A DNA stretch of 64,000 bases, taken from NCBI GenBank assembly GCA_947683425.1, contig CANTUQ010000031.1, forward strand, positions 6,211,001-6,275,000. Direction: 5' to 3'. Every line of letters starts with the position of its first letter. The stretch's first letter is position 1. Of this stretch, positions 53,449-64,000 are shown piece by piece. The stretch is from Excoecaria cochinchinensis (lineage: Eukaryota; Streptophyta; Magnoliopsida; Malpighiales; Euphorbiaceae). Made by a program: the position numbers and the translations under genes. The notes beneath the pieces were generated by a model, which saw only the letters and a list, made by a program, of their open reading frames with translations, made no database searches and had not been told where the DNA came from.

Positions 53449-56178
53449 TGATTGATGTGGGTAAATGTGTTAGTGATGCATGATTAGGATTGAGTGGAAG
53501 GTATGTGAGTTGGGAAATTTATGGTTTTGTATGTAAATGTGTTTATGCATGTGTTCTTGATAATTTCCGGAATTTTGGTTGTGATATGTTCTTGATGAGG
53601 CATGTATATTATGGGTTTTTGTTTGGGTAAAGTAATTTTGCATGAGCATGGGATTATTGTAGTGAATTTGAGGATTGATGTAGTTTTTGCTGTAAATTTG
53701 TGGGTATTGCAAATTATTGGTATTGTTAGTTTGAATTGATGTTTAGTATGAAATTAATTGTTGATAAACATTAGATTGTGGCTATTGATGTTGTTGGGTG
53801 GCTGGATTTGAGGTAAGAGACCATTTGAGTGTAAATTGCGTGTTGTGGGTGTGTTTTGGAAGAGGAAGAAATCTAAAGATTTTGCAGGTCTCGACTCTGT
53901 CGCGATCGCAAAAGTTGAGGTGCTCTCTGTCACGAGCACGACAGAGCGCAATGCTGGCCTGTGCTATCACGAACACGCGATCTGTCGCGAGCTCGCTATG
54001 GCAAAAACTGAGACTCTCTATCGCGATCGCGACATAGTGGCGAGCGCGACAGAGCCCGACTTTCCCCTCCTTCCCTCCATCGCAAAGCCCATCGCGCGCA
54101 CGCTGTGAAGAGACTATAGTCTCTATCGTGAGCGCGACAGTTCAATTGTGTTGAATGAGTTTCCTTTGGCGTACGTGTGTGGTTTTGAACTTCAAGTTTC
54201 TTTTGAGTACCCTTAAGCCTCATATCTGTTAATTTATGAGTTATGCGAATGTGAAACCATGATATGAATATGCCTATATATATGTATGTAATTTAGAATA
54301 TTATGGGATGAATGGATTGGATTATGAATGGTTTATCATTAGTTATCCTCATCTATCGCATGATTAGGATTTCATATTGATAATCACTGGCATGTTAGTG
54401 TTTTTATGCTTGACTCTGATATGCTTTGGAATTCTGGATAATGTTAAAGTATGTTGACTGTATTATATTATATGCTTTGCAATATGAATTATTTGAGGCA
54501 TGTTTGACATTATGAACTTATGTATATGTCTGCTATACTCTTGTTTATGCATGTTGAATTATATTATGTGACTCAAAACATGATTTGTATTACGCATGAC
54601 CTGCTAGAGTCAGTTCAGTGGATAGTTAGGCATGCCTAATAGAGTCTCTTAGCTGCAGCACTTGTGAACATTTGGACCCTGATCAGGTCCCCGCTTGGTT
54701 CCTCATGAACCCTTTATGTGTTTGGATCCTCGCGATCCTTTTTAATGTGTTTGGATCTTGTTTAAGATCCCCCTCTCAGTGAAATGTTTTAAAAAGCAAA
54801 AATTTTTCAATTCGTACCCGTAAGGTACCCTTGTGGACGGTTGGTACCCGTAAAGTACTGTCCGTATACTCGTTATCCACTATTTTGAGTCAGCAGGTAT
54901 TCTGTTCGCTTTGTCTGATATGAATATGAAAATACGATGACCGTTTGGGTAAGAATTCAGTAATGTGAATCAGTTATCTTTCTGAATGTGACCATGAAAG
55001 TTTGAGTGGTTTTAATGTGACTCAAGTATGTATTTGTATATGCTTTTCCGCCTATATTGTATTGTGAATGGATTTGATTGATTAGTTTGGAGTGTAAGCA
55101 TGCAAACTAATATGTATAAGTACACTGGCTTGCATAATTGAATACTATGGTTAAATGTGTGAACGAGTGTTTGTCCGATTGTGATGCAAGGCATGTGGTT
55201 CGACGTCCGGTAAGTGCATATACCATAATGTAATGATATGCTATATGTTCCTTGAGCTCAGTTATTGCAGTGTTTTTGGTACGTTGTTGTATGGTTGCAA
55301 TTTATGGCATGATATTGTATGGATTAGAGTTGCGCAGAGGAAGTGTGGTGGTTTGATGCTATATACTGGGTTTTTATTTAGTGTATGAGTCTTATGACAT
55401 GATAAAAGTATGTTTTAGTACCTCTTAATGGTGCATGATGGTTGGGTGTAGTATTGCTCGATAATTGTGTTGCATGTGAGCGGGTTCCGCTAAGGTAAGG
55501 GTACCTTGGTATGATATTTGCATGTGTAAATTTTTAAGAGATTATGCATGGTGAAGTGTTGCTATTTGATACCTCGGCGAACCAGTAAGTATATGCATGA
55601 GAGATTGTATGTAGTTCTGCATGATGATATTTGTATTATGTATGGTATTGCTTTTGCTTTGGCTTATTTTAACGTAAGTATATAAATACGAATGTGAGTT
55701 CTCAAATGAATGCTTTTACTATGTAAGTCTGATTATATATGTGTTATGAATGTTCGCATTAGCCATTGTGAATGTGTTATGCCTTGGCGGCCATTGTGAA
55801 TGGCCGTCCATTTTTCTTGTGTGTTCTCCCCACTAAGCATTTATCGCTTAGCACGGATTCCTTCCCGTGCAGGTGGCAGGTTTGGTTCTGTTCGAGTCGC
55901 GCATCTGCAAGGTCGGCCACGTAGAAGCTAGAAGTTTTGTATTTTGTTCAGCTTCTGTATTTTGGATTTTTGTTATTCCCGTAGTCTTATGTATCTGTAA
56001 GGTTTTGGATATTATTTTGGGTTATGTAAACGTTATTATATTTATATATTAAGTTATTCCTTCGTTTTATCTTTTGCCTTATGCTTCCGCTGAATGATTA
56101 GATGTATGTATGTGAGTGAGCGTCGGGTAGCGCGCCAGCCGACGCCCTTCCAACGGGGGCAACGGTGGGGGTGTTACA

Positions 56179-57189
56179 AAATGCGTCCCTTTGGGGATTT
56201 TCACAAGACCCTGTGCCTAATTTTTGCCTGGATTTGGACCCAATCCACTCCAGCAGCTTTTACTCATTTTCATTTTTTGAAGGACAGACTGCCTGTTCCC
56301 AGGTTTTCACCCTGCCCTTTGGCCTAACTTTTGCTTAGAGTGCCAATTACGATTTTCATCTCTAATGGCCTTTTTTTTTTTAAGAGGGTATGACTGCAAG
56401 AAAAGTTGAAGCTTCTATCAACGCCCCTTTCTAGGGTAATCAGTAGTTAATCTCTAAGGCATTTTCTCTTTAGGCATCGATTGCATTCCATGGCCTCCCT
56501 TGATGAATGTGTTGCTAGATTGGGTGAGGTAGCAGATAAGGATCAGGTTCTTTAGGGCTTCATAGTGCTGCTTTTTACATTACCACCCATAATGCTCGAT
56601 AGTTCAGAGGGATTAATGATGTAGTGAGGCATCCCTATCTTTCCAAGGTGGACCTTTATCTTCGGCTCTTACCTCTAAACATCACGACCTCTAGGCGAGC
56701 TGTCGGTGAATACTATTATGCCATCTGTCGGGGGTTGTTCTTTCACTCCCACTAATGCATTCAAGAGGTAGGTGCTTAGTCCCGTAATCAATACTAAAAC
56801 TCATCGACTTAGACATCCGGATGGTGAGAGCAGGAGCAGAGTGTGCTCCTTTGGATTTTATGCATTCAGCAATGAACGATGTTTCTCTTTTTATAAATGA
56901 ACCAGAAAATAATGAACACATGTATTTGCAAAGATTGTGTATATTTTGGTATGATTTCTCAATACATGATCATTATCTAACATCGATTCAAAATGCAAAA
57001 CTATATCTAAGCATCAAACTTCTGTCTCCAATCAGCCCTCTCGATTTTCTTGATTGGATATTTTTTCTCAAGCCTCTAATTTTTGCCTAGGGTACCTTTT
57101 TTCAGTTTTCACCCTGACGAGGTGCCCATTTTTAATAAGGCCGCCTTTTTTCGATTTTCAACCCGCAGGGCTTTTATTCTCTTCTTTTG
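56179..57189 (-). other. D 3' UTR, pol-proximal part, with stem-loop series
   Basis: Minus strand homologue of A1 14618-15260. Pairs: CCAATCA/TGATTGG (57028-57057), TTAGAG/CTCTAA (56335-56365), AAGGGCAG/CTGTCCTT (56280-56319). About 56400-57000 matches neither A1 nor A2 clearly and shows nothing I can name. Confidence 0.65.
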
Positions 57190-57990
57190 ATTTTTAGTCT
57201 TTAGCCATAGACTTCTTAAGTCTATTGATGTTGATCGGTTCTTTGAAGTCATCTTTATCGCTGTCTGTTGGAATTGCCGCTCCTTTTGATAATAACTTCT
57301 TGAGGATGAAAGGACCTTTCCATGTCGGTCTAAACTTCCCTCTGATATCGGACACACCCGATCTCATTTATTTGAAGACTAAATCTCCTTCCTTCAACGA
57401 GTGTTTGTTGACCTTCTTTTCGAATGACCTGGCAAGCATTTTCTGATAGATCTGATTATGATAGTGATGCCGTGACCTGTCTTGGTCTGACGTGTTTAAC
57501 TGTTGGTATTGCTGCACCTAGTCGGCTTCCGAAATCTGGGCTTTCATGACTGTTCTTAAAGATTTGAGTTCTATTTTGATCAGCCATACTGCTCTTATAG
57601 AGGTTCCGATGGCGGTTCTCTAGCTTCAAAGTGCAAAAGGCCATTTCTCTGCCTAGTCCTTGTAGTTTCGAGCCATCTTGATCAAGATTTTCTTGTTAGC
57701 AGTCTCTCCTACCCAATTGGTTTGGGGGTAATACAGTGAGGACTTGGGGTCTTTAATGCCATGCGTCTGGAGCAACTCCCTAGCCTTAACCATAAGGTGT
57801 CCTTCTATCGCTGAACCCTACGCAGCATGGGAAAATATAGTGACATACTGGATTCCTTTGATGACCCTATCCATTAGTGGCCGTAGGGTGTACCTCCCCT
57901 ATGATGTCTTTTCCCAAGATCGAGCATCCCATATCCATTGCAAGTCGATATAATTCTTGTGGTCCTTTTCGAAAGTCAAGAAAAATGGCA
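57190..57990 (-). pseudogene. D integrase remnant
   Basis: Minus strand. C-terminal part is clear: KKVNKHSLKEGDLVFK, a stop, then RGKFRPTWKGPFILKK and INIDRLKK, aligned with the end of A1 Gag-Pol. Upstream are KILIKMARNYKD and a stop, AEKWPFAL, and a KDIIGEVHPTATNG block around the first catalytic Asp. The stretch between the first and second catalytic positions is mostly deleted. Confidence 0.85.
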
Positions 57991-58070
57991 AAGTACGGGA
58001 ACGTGCAGATCAGCGGGATTTGAACAAAGCTTGCCCTACATGATAGTTTTCCAATCTACATATTGATTCT
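57983..58070 (+). pseudogene. D RT fragment in inverted orientation
   Basis: On the plus strand RDLNKACP is readable, followed by stops and sequence resembling the A1 RT segment after YRDLNKACPKDDFPLPHID. Neighbouring D coding remnants are all on the minus strand. A second copy of the RDLNKA block, on the minus strand, lies at about 58160-58190, so the two form an inverted repeat around a T-rich spacer. Confidence 0.65.
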
Positions 58071-58164
58071 TTTCCTTCTCTCTTTTTTATATTTTATTTT
58101 TCTCTTTATTTTTCTTTGTTCCTTTTTTCTTCTTGTTCTTTTTTTCTTTTTGTTCTTTTGAGGA

Positions 58165-58651
58165 TAAGCTTTGTTCAAATCCTAATAGTTTACACATACA
58201 TGCACTCCTTCTCTACTCGATTTGGTACAACATTGACCAACCAAGACTGGCATTGAACTTCGACTAGAAATTTTAGCTTCATTTCTGCTTGTGGATTCCT
58301 CTTTTTAACCTTCTCTACCCTTTCGGCTTCAATCTTTTGAGTTTCTGTGAGACCGGTCCATGATTGTGATATGCTAGCCTAGTGTGTTTGACGACTTCAT
58401 GATTATCTCCCAGCATGTCTTCCTAGGTCCAGGAAAAGACTTTTTCACACTTTTTTTTTCATTCTCTCAAATTTTAATCTCTCCTCAGGAGTTATAACAG
58501 ATGCTATCAAGATTTTCTTTGGGTTTCCCAAAGTTCTGAGATTAAATGGAGTAGCATCAATTGAATCAATATCAAATAGGGATGAGTTATGACCATGATT
58601 ATGCATAGTGAAATCATAAAAAATACCACACAAGTAAGCAAAAACGTTCAT
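58165..58651 (-). pseudogene. D pre-RT and RT start remnant
   Basis: Minus strand MNVFAYLCGIFYDFTMHNHG, FDIDSIDATPFNLRTLGNPKK and ASVITPEERLKFERM match A1 just before RT. Reading continues with frameshifts through RNPQAEMKLKFLVEVQ and SWLVNVVP to DLNKA near 58170. RT palm, RNase H domains and the integrase N-terminus are missing. Confidence 0.88.
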
Positions 58652-58835
58652 CTTATTAATGAAACTAAAATGTCATTATTAAACAGTTCAAAAATAAAAA
58701 GAACATTCTAAATAACCAATCAACTTCCGTTCTTGCCAACACAGCTATTGCAGTCGACGGTCCATTATCATCCCTAAGAACCGTCCTGCCTTTTCACCTA
58801 GGCAGTTAATCCATCTTACTCTTTCCCTCTTGCTT
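58652..58835 (-). other. D linker without clear content
   Basis: Joins the zinc-motif end of gag to the pre-RT relic. The protease region found in A1 between these points is absent. Confidence 0.5.
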
Positions 58836-59803
58836 TTCTAGTCGGAGATCTGCTGGGAGTCAATCAGATCTTGAATAACATGTCTCAAGGTCTTGCATTC
58901 GTTTGTGGTATGCCCGGTGTGCTGGTGGAAGGCGCAATACTGATCCCCTTTGTGATCGGGCTGCCCCTAGCTTCTAGCGGGCCTAGCCGGTAATGGCTGT
59001 AACATCCCCTCCTTCATTAGCCTCTTAAGGACCTAGGATAAGGGTCTGCCTAAATTAGAAAAATGCTTTCGATTCACTTCTATGGTTGGCGCTTTTCCTG
59101 TCCTCCGGGCATTGCTGCCATTATAACAACCCTCTCTTAGTCTTATGGGGCTAGTAATAGTTTTGTTGAGAGGCACTCGGGTAGTTTCAAGCTTGGACTT
59201 CATAATTTCTTTTTCAAGATCAGTTGTATCTTTTTTCATGCCTGAGGACCTAGGGATGTCTATTGACTATGAAGGCTCTATTTCTTCTGCGCTTATTACT
59301 TCTTCTTGTAACCGCATCAAAGACCCCTCTAATGTTTCACCTAAGTGCGGACTCGAGCCTGACCTTAAATGATATCCTGCCATTGATGCTTTACTATTCA
59401 AAGCTTGCATCACAGCTGAAATGTCATCCTCTTCATGAATACAGTTGTGTTCTAGAGCAGGCTTCTTGTCTCTTCCTTGCTCGACTGGCAAAATAAATAG
59501 CCCTTTGGCTCTGGGTTCGCAAGCAAAAGGAGATGCTGAAACCATCGCGGTATAGGTCTTCTTGATAATGGCTGGCTTAACCTGGTTAAGTGTAGTAGTT
59601 GCCATAAGTTGAGCTTGTAGAACAAGTGCCATGGCATCCATCCTTTCTTTGACCATGGCTAGCATCTTTGTTTCAAGCTCCTCGAACCTTCTATCCAACT
59701 CCTGGGCAATTAGGGCATGAGTCTCTTGATTCTGTTGTGAAGGGCCAGCCATTTCTAGTACCTTCAGATGGTTCGGTAAGGATACTAAACCTTTGTCAGC
59801 CAA
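58836..59803 (-). pseudogene. D gag, capsid core deleted
   Basis: Minus strand. N-terminal part at 59803-59267, probable start MAGPSQQNQET near 59751, with helical segments (ELDRRFEELETKMLAMVKERM) like A1. TGA at 59267, then in the same frame TTDLEKEIMK and HFSNLGRPLS (59239-59033), and after another stop QYCAFHQHTGHTTNEC near 58920. The FDGTSDP/DWYHGL capsid core of A1 and A2 is missing. Confidence 0.85.
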
Positions 59804-60804
59804 CTCAAGTTCTGATCGCTCTTTAGATAACTATTGGGATCCCTAAACCACCCAAGCAAATGGTCTACAATGGCTGAAAAGCAAGGAGTTAGAATGATGC
59901 ATGAATAATATGCAATGCATGGTCGTGCTGTGTAACAAATGGTATATAGTGACTAAAAGAGATTACAATGATACATGTGAAACATTTGAAAAACTATACA
60001 CAGGATGATATGTACATGTAATAATTATATGCAAAGAATAGGATGTATACATAGGGAAGAAAAAAAAATTTTATTTGTGTATAAATGACATGAATATGCA
60101 ATGCATCATCCATAACTACATGCAAGCAGATAAATCCTTCCAACCTTATCTCTCCCACACATGAGGTCGTGCGGTCTCTTTTCTAGGTGGGCTTGATCCA
60201 TGGGTTAATAGGGAACCCGATGGACACGTATGGTGCACGGTGAAAACCCGACAGCATAACCTCTCTTAACTAATGCACAGGCGCATGGATTGTGATCATT
60301 GTGTATTTAGGTAGTCCGAATAAGTTGACATGGGCTTATCGTGACATGAAAGCCTTTAATTAGGTGACCAATCAAATTATTTGGGGTTGTCCAATACAAA
60401 ATGATCCATATAGCAAGCAAGGTATTATGGTTCGTACCATCTAGGGGAAGTATCTATTGCCATTACATGAGCTTTAGTCAAGGTGATGTTACTTTAGGGC
60501 TACCCAAGCATGGTCTTTACCAACGGGTCTAGCTCATCAGGAGCGTAATGACCGATCGGGTCGCAATATAATATACCATGATAGTACGAGGCTTGGGCTG
60601 ATGATTATCCTTAACACTTCCCTACATTGAGTGAACGTAGAGTCGTTCTTCGGGAACACACCGGGGCTAAAAGAGGCACCAAACTAGCATAGATTTAAGG
60701 CTCTAATGAGATGCAATGTAGTTTCGAAAAAGGATGAAATTTTTAAATTAAAAATCAATTGTAAATTTTAACCAAGGTACGTTCGAAGCGAAGTCTCGAG
60801 TATT
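59804..60804 (-). other. D 5' leader
   Basis: Minus strand. Blocks at 60130-60260 and 60440-60680 match the A1 and A2 leaders. The gag-proximal 250 bp are not conserved. Confidence 0.7.
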
Positions 60805-60823
60805 GTCCCCAGTGGACTCGCTA
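60805..60823 (-). other. D primer binding site (mutated)
   Basis: Minus strand TAGCGAGTCCACTGGGGAC against TGGCGACTCCACTGGGGAC in A1 and A2: two changes. Confidence 0.8.
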
Positions 60824-60824
60824 C

Positions 60825-63620
60825 TGTGACGTGCGCGAAACCCCGGGGCACCTTGAACCACCCGCTTTCAGGGCCTTGTTGTCTAGCTTCAGTGAGCCTA
60901 AGACAGCGCTGCTATGTCCATTATAGGCAAGCCGGAGGTGTCTTGGAGGTATCCACCCTAATGATAGGATGGTCCTCTAGCCTCATGCTTGGGTAAACCA
61001 GAGGTGTCTTGGAGGTATCCACCTTAATAGAACATTAAGATGGTCCTCTCGCCTCGTGGCGCCTAGGACTGTGCAAGTTTGATCCTTTTATGGGACACAA
61101 GAGGTGTCTTGGAGGTTTCTACCCCAACAAAATGCTGAGGTGGCCCTCTCGCCTCATTGAGCCCAAAGACCAGAGTGGGTTCGGGACTTCGCATTTATTC
61201 ATACCTTGATTAAATTTATAATTGAGTTTTGAATTTAATGTTTCATGCCATTTCTCATTCATTTTAATGCAGTTTAGTTAAGGCGCAGGTTGTCCACTTA
61301 AGGAAAGCAATAAATAAAAGCGTAAATAAAATAAAGTATATGTAAATAAATTACAATAAAACTAGGGGCAGAATACAACCCCCATTGTAAATAAAATACA
61401 AATCATACATAAATTGTGATGTTCATTAATGATGAGGACATTAGTCCTCGCATGCGTGTTTATCATAAAACAATTTTGATGTGACAATTTTTATTTTGGA
61501 TGGAGAAAATTTAGACATTGGTCCCATTTTTATTAGGAAAAGTTTCAAGTTAATTAATAAAAATATTTTAGTGATTTTCTTTCTAGCGTGTCTAAATAAA
61601 CAATTTTATTAAAAATTACATGGAAAAATAAATGAAAAAAAGCCAAATAAATAAAATATTACAAATAAAGTAAATAAATATCTAACCCAAATGAGCCTTC
61701 TGGATCTCCTCGTGTTCTCGCAAAAATGCCCAAGTAAATGAAATAAGTTTTGACAAAAACAAACAACATACAGATGAAATAACATTAGTAATTAAAATAA
61801 TAAGATCAATTAAACATATAAAATAATGAATGAAAAATTAAAATAAAATAAGATGGCATGAAAGATGATAAATGAGTTAACATGTTAACAATTTAAAATA
61901 AATGAGAAAAATATATTATGAATGACAAATGCATTAAAAGATGTAATTGAAATAAAATAAAACATGTTAATGAATTAATACATGAAAATATGAACATGAT
62001 AATAATAATATGAATAATGAAAATAAACAAATAAATTAATAAATAATAAATATATAACAATAACCATGAAAAAGAATAAAAATGAATAAAAAAATGATGA
62101 AAATAATTAAATGAGTGACATGATTAATTAATGTTATCCTAATTGACATAAAATATTTATATGGCCAAAAAGATCGATCGAAACGAATTAACTAATTACA
62201 TGTTAAAAATACTAAGAAATCAAAGCAAAAATAGATTATTTACATATTAGCAATAATAAGAAATCAATATTTATATGATCAAAAAATAAAATAATATATG
62301 AACATATTAAATAAAATAAATATAAAATAATAAAATAAATAAATACAATAAAAATATACATGAATAAATTAAATATGAACAAAAATAAATAAAGGAAAAT
62401 AAAAGCGTCAAGCCCGGAATGTTTACCCTCAGAGTTTCGGATTCGATGAAGGTAAAAATGATAATTGATTTCCTTATTTTGGTTTGAAAGATTAGAATTG
62501 AGATATGAAAATGTTGTAATTTTATTCCAAGAAAAAAGATTAAAAAAAATGATAACAAATTTTTTAAGAACAAAAAATTAATTTCTTTGCCTAAAGAATG
62601 ACTTTTATTGATAAAAAAAGAAAAATGATCCCAAGAACAAACAATTATTTGTTTGTCTTAAGAAACAAAACATATGAAAAAAATCTTATTTTTAGAAAAT
62701 CAAATGAAAAAATTAGATTTTGATAACAAACAATTGTTTTGTTTGTCTCAAATTATTTTTTCATAAATAATACTCAAAAATCATTTAAAAAAATTTGATT
62801 GAAAACAAATAACAAGTTAAAAAATGAATTTTGAGAGCAAACAATTATTTTGTTTGTCTCAAAATTGAAATCAATCAATAAAACTACTTCTAAAAAATGT
62901 TTAGAAGAAATTCTATAGGAAAAAGAACCAAAAGGATGAAATGAATTTTTAATTCTTTTTGTTGGGGAAAATCTGAAAATTTTAGAGAGAATTTGAGAGG
63001 AAGAACAAGAGAAAACCTAAAAAAACCCTAAAAGAAATTCCCCCTTATTGTCTTTCTATCATTTTCTTAATTAAATCAAATATTAATTATTTTCAATTTT
63101 AAAAATTGAAAAAAAACCTTAAAAACCCTAAAAAAAATGGGATAAAAAACGGAATTTTGGGTGAAAAATCGGAAAAAACTGAATTTCGGGCGATTTCGGC
63201 GGATTTACAGCGAACAGGGATGACGGACGCCCGTCGATGGTGAGCGAAGGGCTGCCAGCATGCGCGCCGCGCACTGGCAGGTGAGCGTGCGCTCGAGCGG
63301 AGCGCCGTCCAATGGCGCTCCGCGTCGCAGCAGCGCCCCGCAGCGCGGGCTGCTGCGGACGCGGCTGACGCTCGACCCACTTTTTTGTTTTTTTTTTTAT
63401 TTAAGAAAAAAAACTTTAAAATTAACTAAAAATACTACAATTTCTAAAGCCCATTTTTCAAATCTAATTTTAAAAATATTTTTTATTATTTTTTTATTTT
63501 TTACTCTGAAATGCAAATTTGAACAGGAAATCATCACTTTCAACCTTTTTACCTATGAGTAGGCATCTTATTATCATTGGATAACTCTGATCTGGGCTAT
63601 CTTAGGACCCGGTGTCTACA
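60825..63620 (-). repeat. D 5' LTR
   Basis: 2796 bp, TGTGACGTGC to GGTGTCTACA on the plus strand. U5 modules 60880-61190, AT-rich middle, GC block 63180-63380. It lacks the GTTTCTTGGAGTCGCC module near its inner end that the 3' LTR retains. Confidence 0.9.
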
Positions 63621-64000
63621 ATTGGTCCTCGCATGCAAATTTATTACAAAACAATTTTTACAAAGTGTCGGTTTCATTTGCTAAAAATAGGAGTTTGGTC
63701 CTCAGTTTAAAAAAAAAATTCAAATTTAATTACTATAAATATTTAACCATTTTTGTATCAGCAAGGCTAAAAGAACTTTTACAATGATAATAAATAAAGA
63801 TGGAAAAGACAGGGTTGAAGAAAGAACTCGGGTGAAGATCCTCGGATCAGCGGAATAACCATCATTAGGAATTCCAATCCACTAAAATAGTCAGATAATA
63901 ACTCACAAAAAATAATAGGCATGTTAGTGCCAAAATTATGAATAAAATAAAACGATAAAAGTAAAAAAACCATGAAATTTTAAAGAACAATGGGCTAAAG
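63621..64000 (-). repeat. Probable LTR fragment of another Tat element
   Basis: Begins ATTGGTCCTCGCATGC, resembling the GGACCAAT/GCATGCG segment of the Tat LTRs read on the minus strand, with a second TTGGTCCTC 70 bp on. The rest (63780-64000) is AT-rich with no similarity I can name. Confidence 0.5.

Larger units (their letters stand above)
43547..56178 (+). mobile_element. Chromovirus solo LTR B (interrupted by C)
   Basis: Starts TGTCACACCCC (43547) and ends GGGTGTTACA (56178). It is flanked by AAATA (43542-43546) and AAATG (56179-56183): a target duplication with one change, since the uninterrupted sequence in A1 reads GGGAAATGCGTCCC. No internal domain follows, so this is a solo LTR of about 3.69 kb left by recombination. 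It holds a CT-rich tract (44025-44215), a palindrome array (53885-54140), the hairpin run (54626-54858) and CTAAGC/GCTTAG (55833-55851). Confidence 0.92.
37309..63620 (-). mobile_element. Tat-lineage element D, decayed, with nested B and C
   Basis: Minus strand. 5' LTR 60825-63620, primer site 60805-60823, leader, broken gag 58836-59803, remnants of pre-RT, RT and integrase 57190-58651, 3' UTR 56179-57189 plus 40109-43546, polypurine tract 40090-40108, 3' LTR to 40089. Solo LTR B splits the 3' UTR. The left end is not exact, and no target duplication is visible. Confidence 0.88.

Overview
The window is repeat-only plant DNA. I see no host gene, tRNA or rRNA. It is a stack of nested LTR retrotransposons of two Ty3/gypsy (Metaviridae) lineages. 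One is the Tat-type: tRNA-Arg-like primer site, dual RNase H, tandem repeats in the 3' UTR. The other is a chromovirus that looks Tekay/Del-like: initiator tRNA-Met primer site and a chromodomain at the integrase C-terminus. The depth of nesting, LTRs of 2-4 kb and AT-rich sequence fit a large-genome angiosperm; I cannot name the species.

Left half (1-33577): chromovirus H lies on the minus strand. Its 3' LTR is cut by the window edge (1-1291). Its pol frame (1268-5042) and gag (18519-19217) carry stops. Its 5' LTR starts at 19915 and ends at 33577. Tat element A1 (5043-18518, plus) sits in H's gag and encodes an almost unbroken Gag-Pol. Tat element A2 (22118-33225, plus) sits in H's 5' LTR, is flanked by CTTAC duplications, and encodes only Gag. 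H itself was inserted into an older Tat pol gene, E (33578-34302, minus).

Middle (34303-37308): two chromovirus fragments. F is an LTR fused to a broken RT; G is the start of an LTR inserted into F.

Right half (37309-63620): a decayed Tat element D on the minus strand, with both LTRs, two large minisatellites and eroded gag and pol. Solo chromovirus LTR B (43547-56178) sits in D's 3' UTR. Non-autonomous chromovirus C (44508-53448, minus) with 3.9-kb LTRs sits in B, with a perfect TGATT duplication. The last 380 bp look like another Tat LTR.

The signals I rate most interesting are non-coding: (1) a series of stem-loops with a shared GAAAAYC motif in the 3' UTR of all three Tat elements, with paired base changes between elements; (2) a run of short hairpins in the LTRs of the three chromovirus families H, B and C; (3) palindrome arrays at one LTR position whose sequence core differs between families; (4) a gag-only Tat element beside a nearly intact Gag-Pol relative with matching ends.
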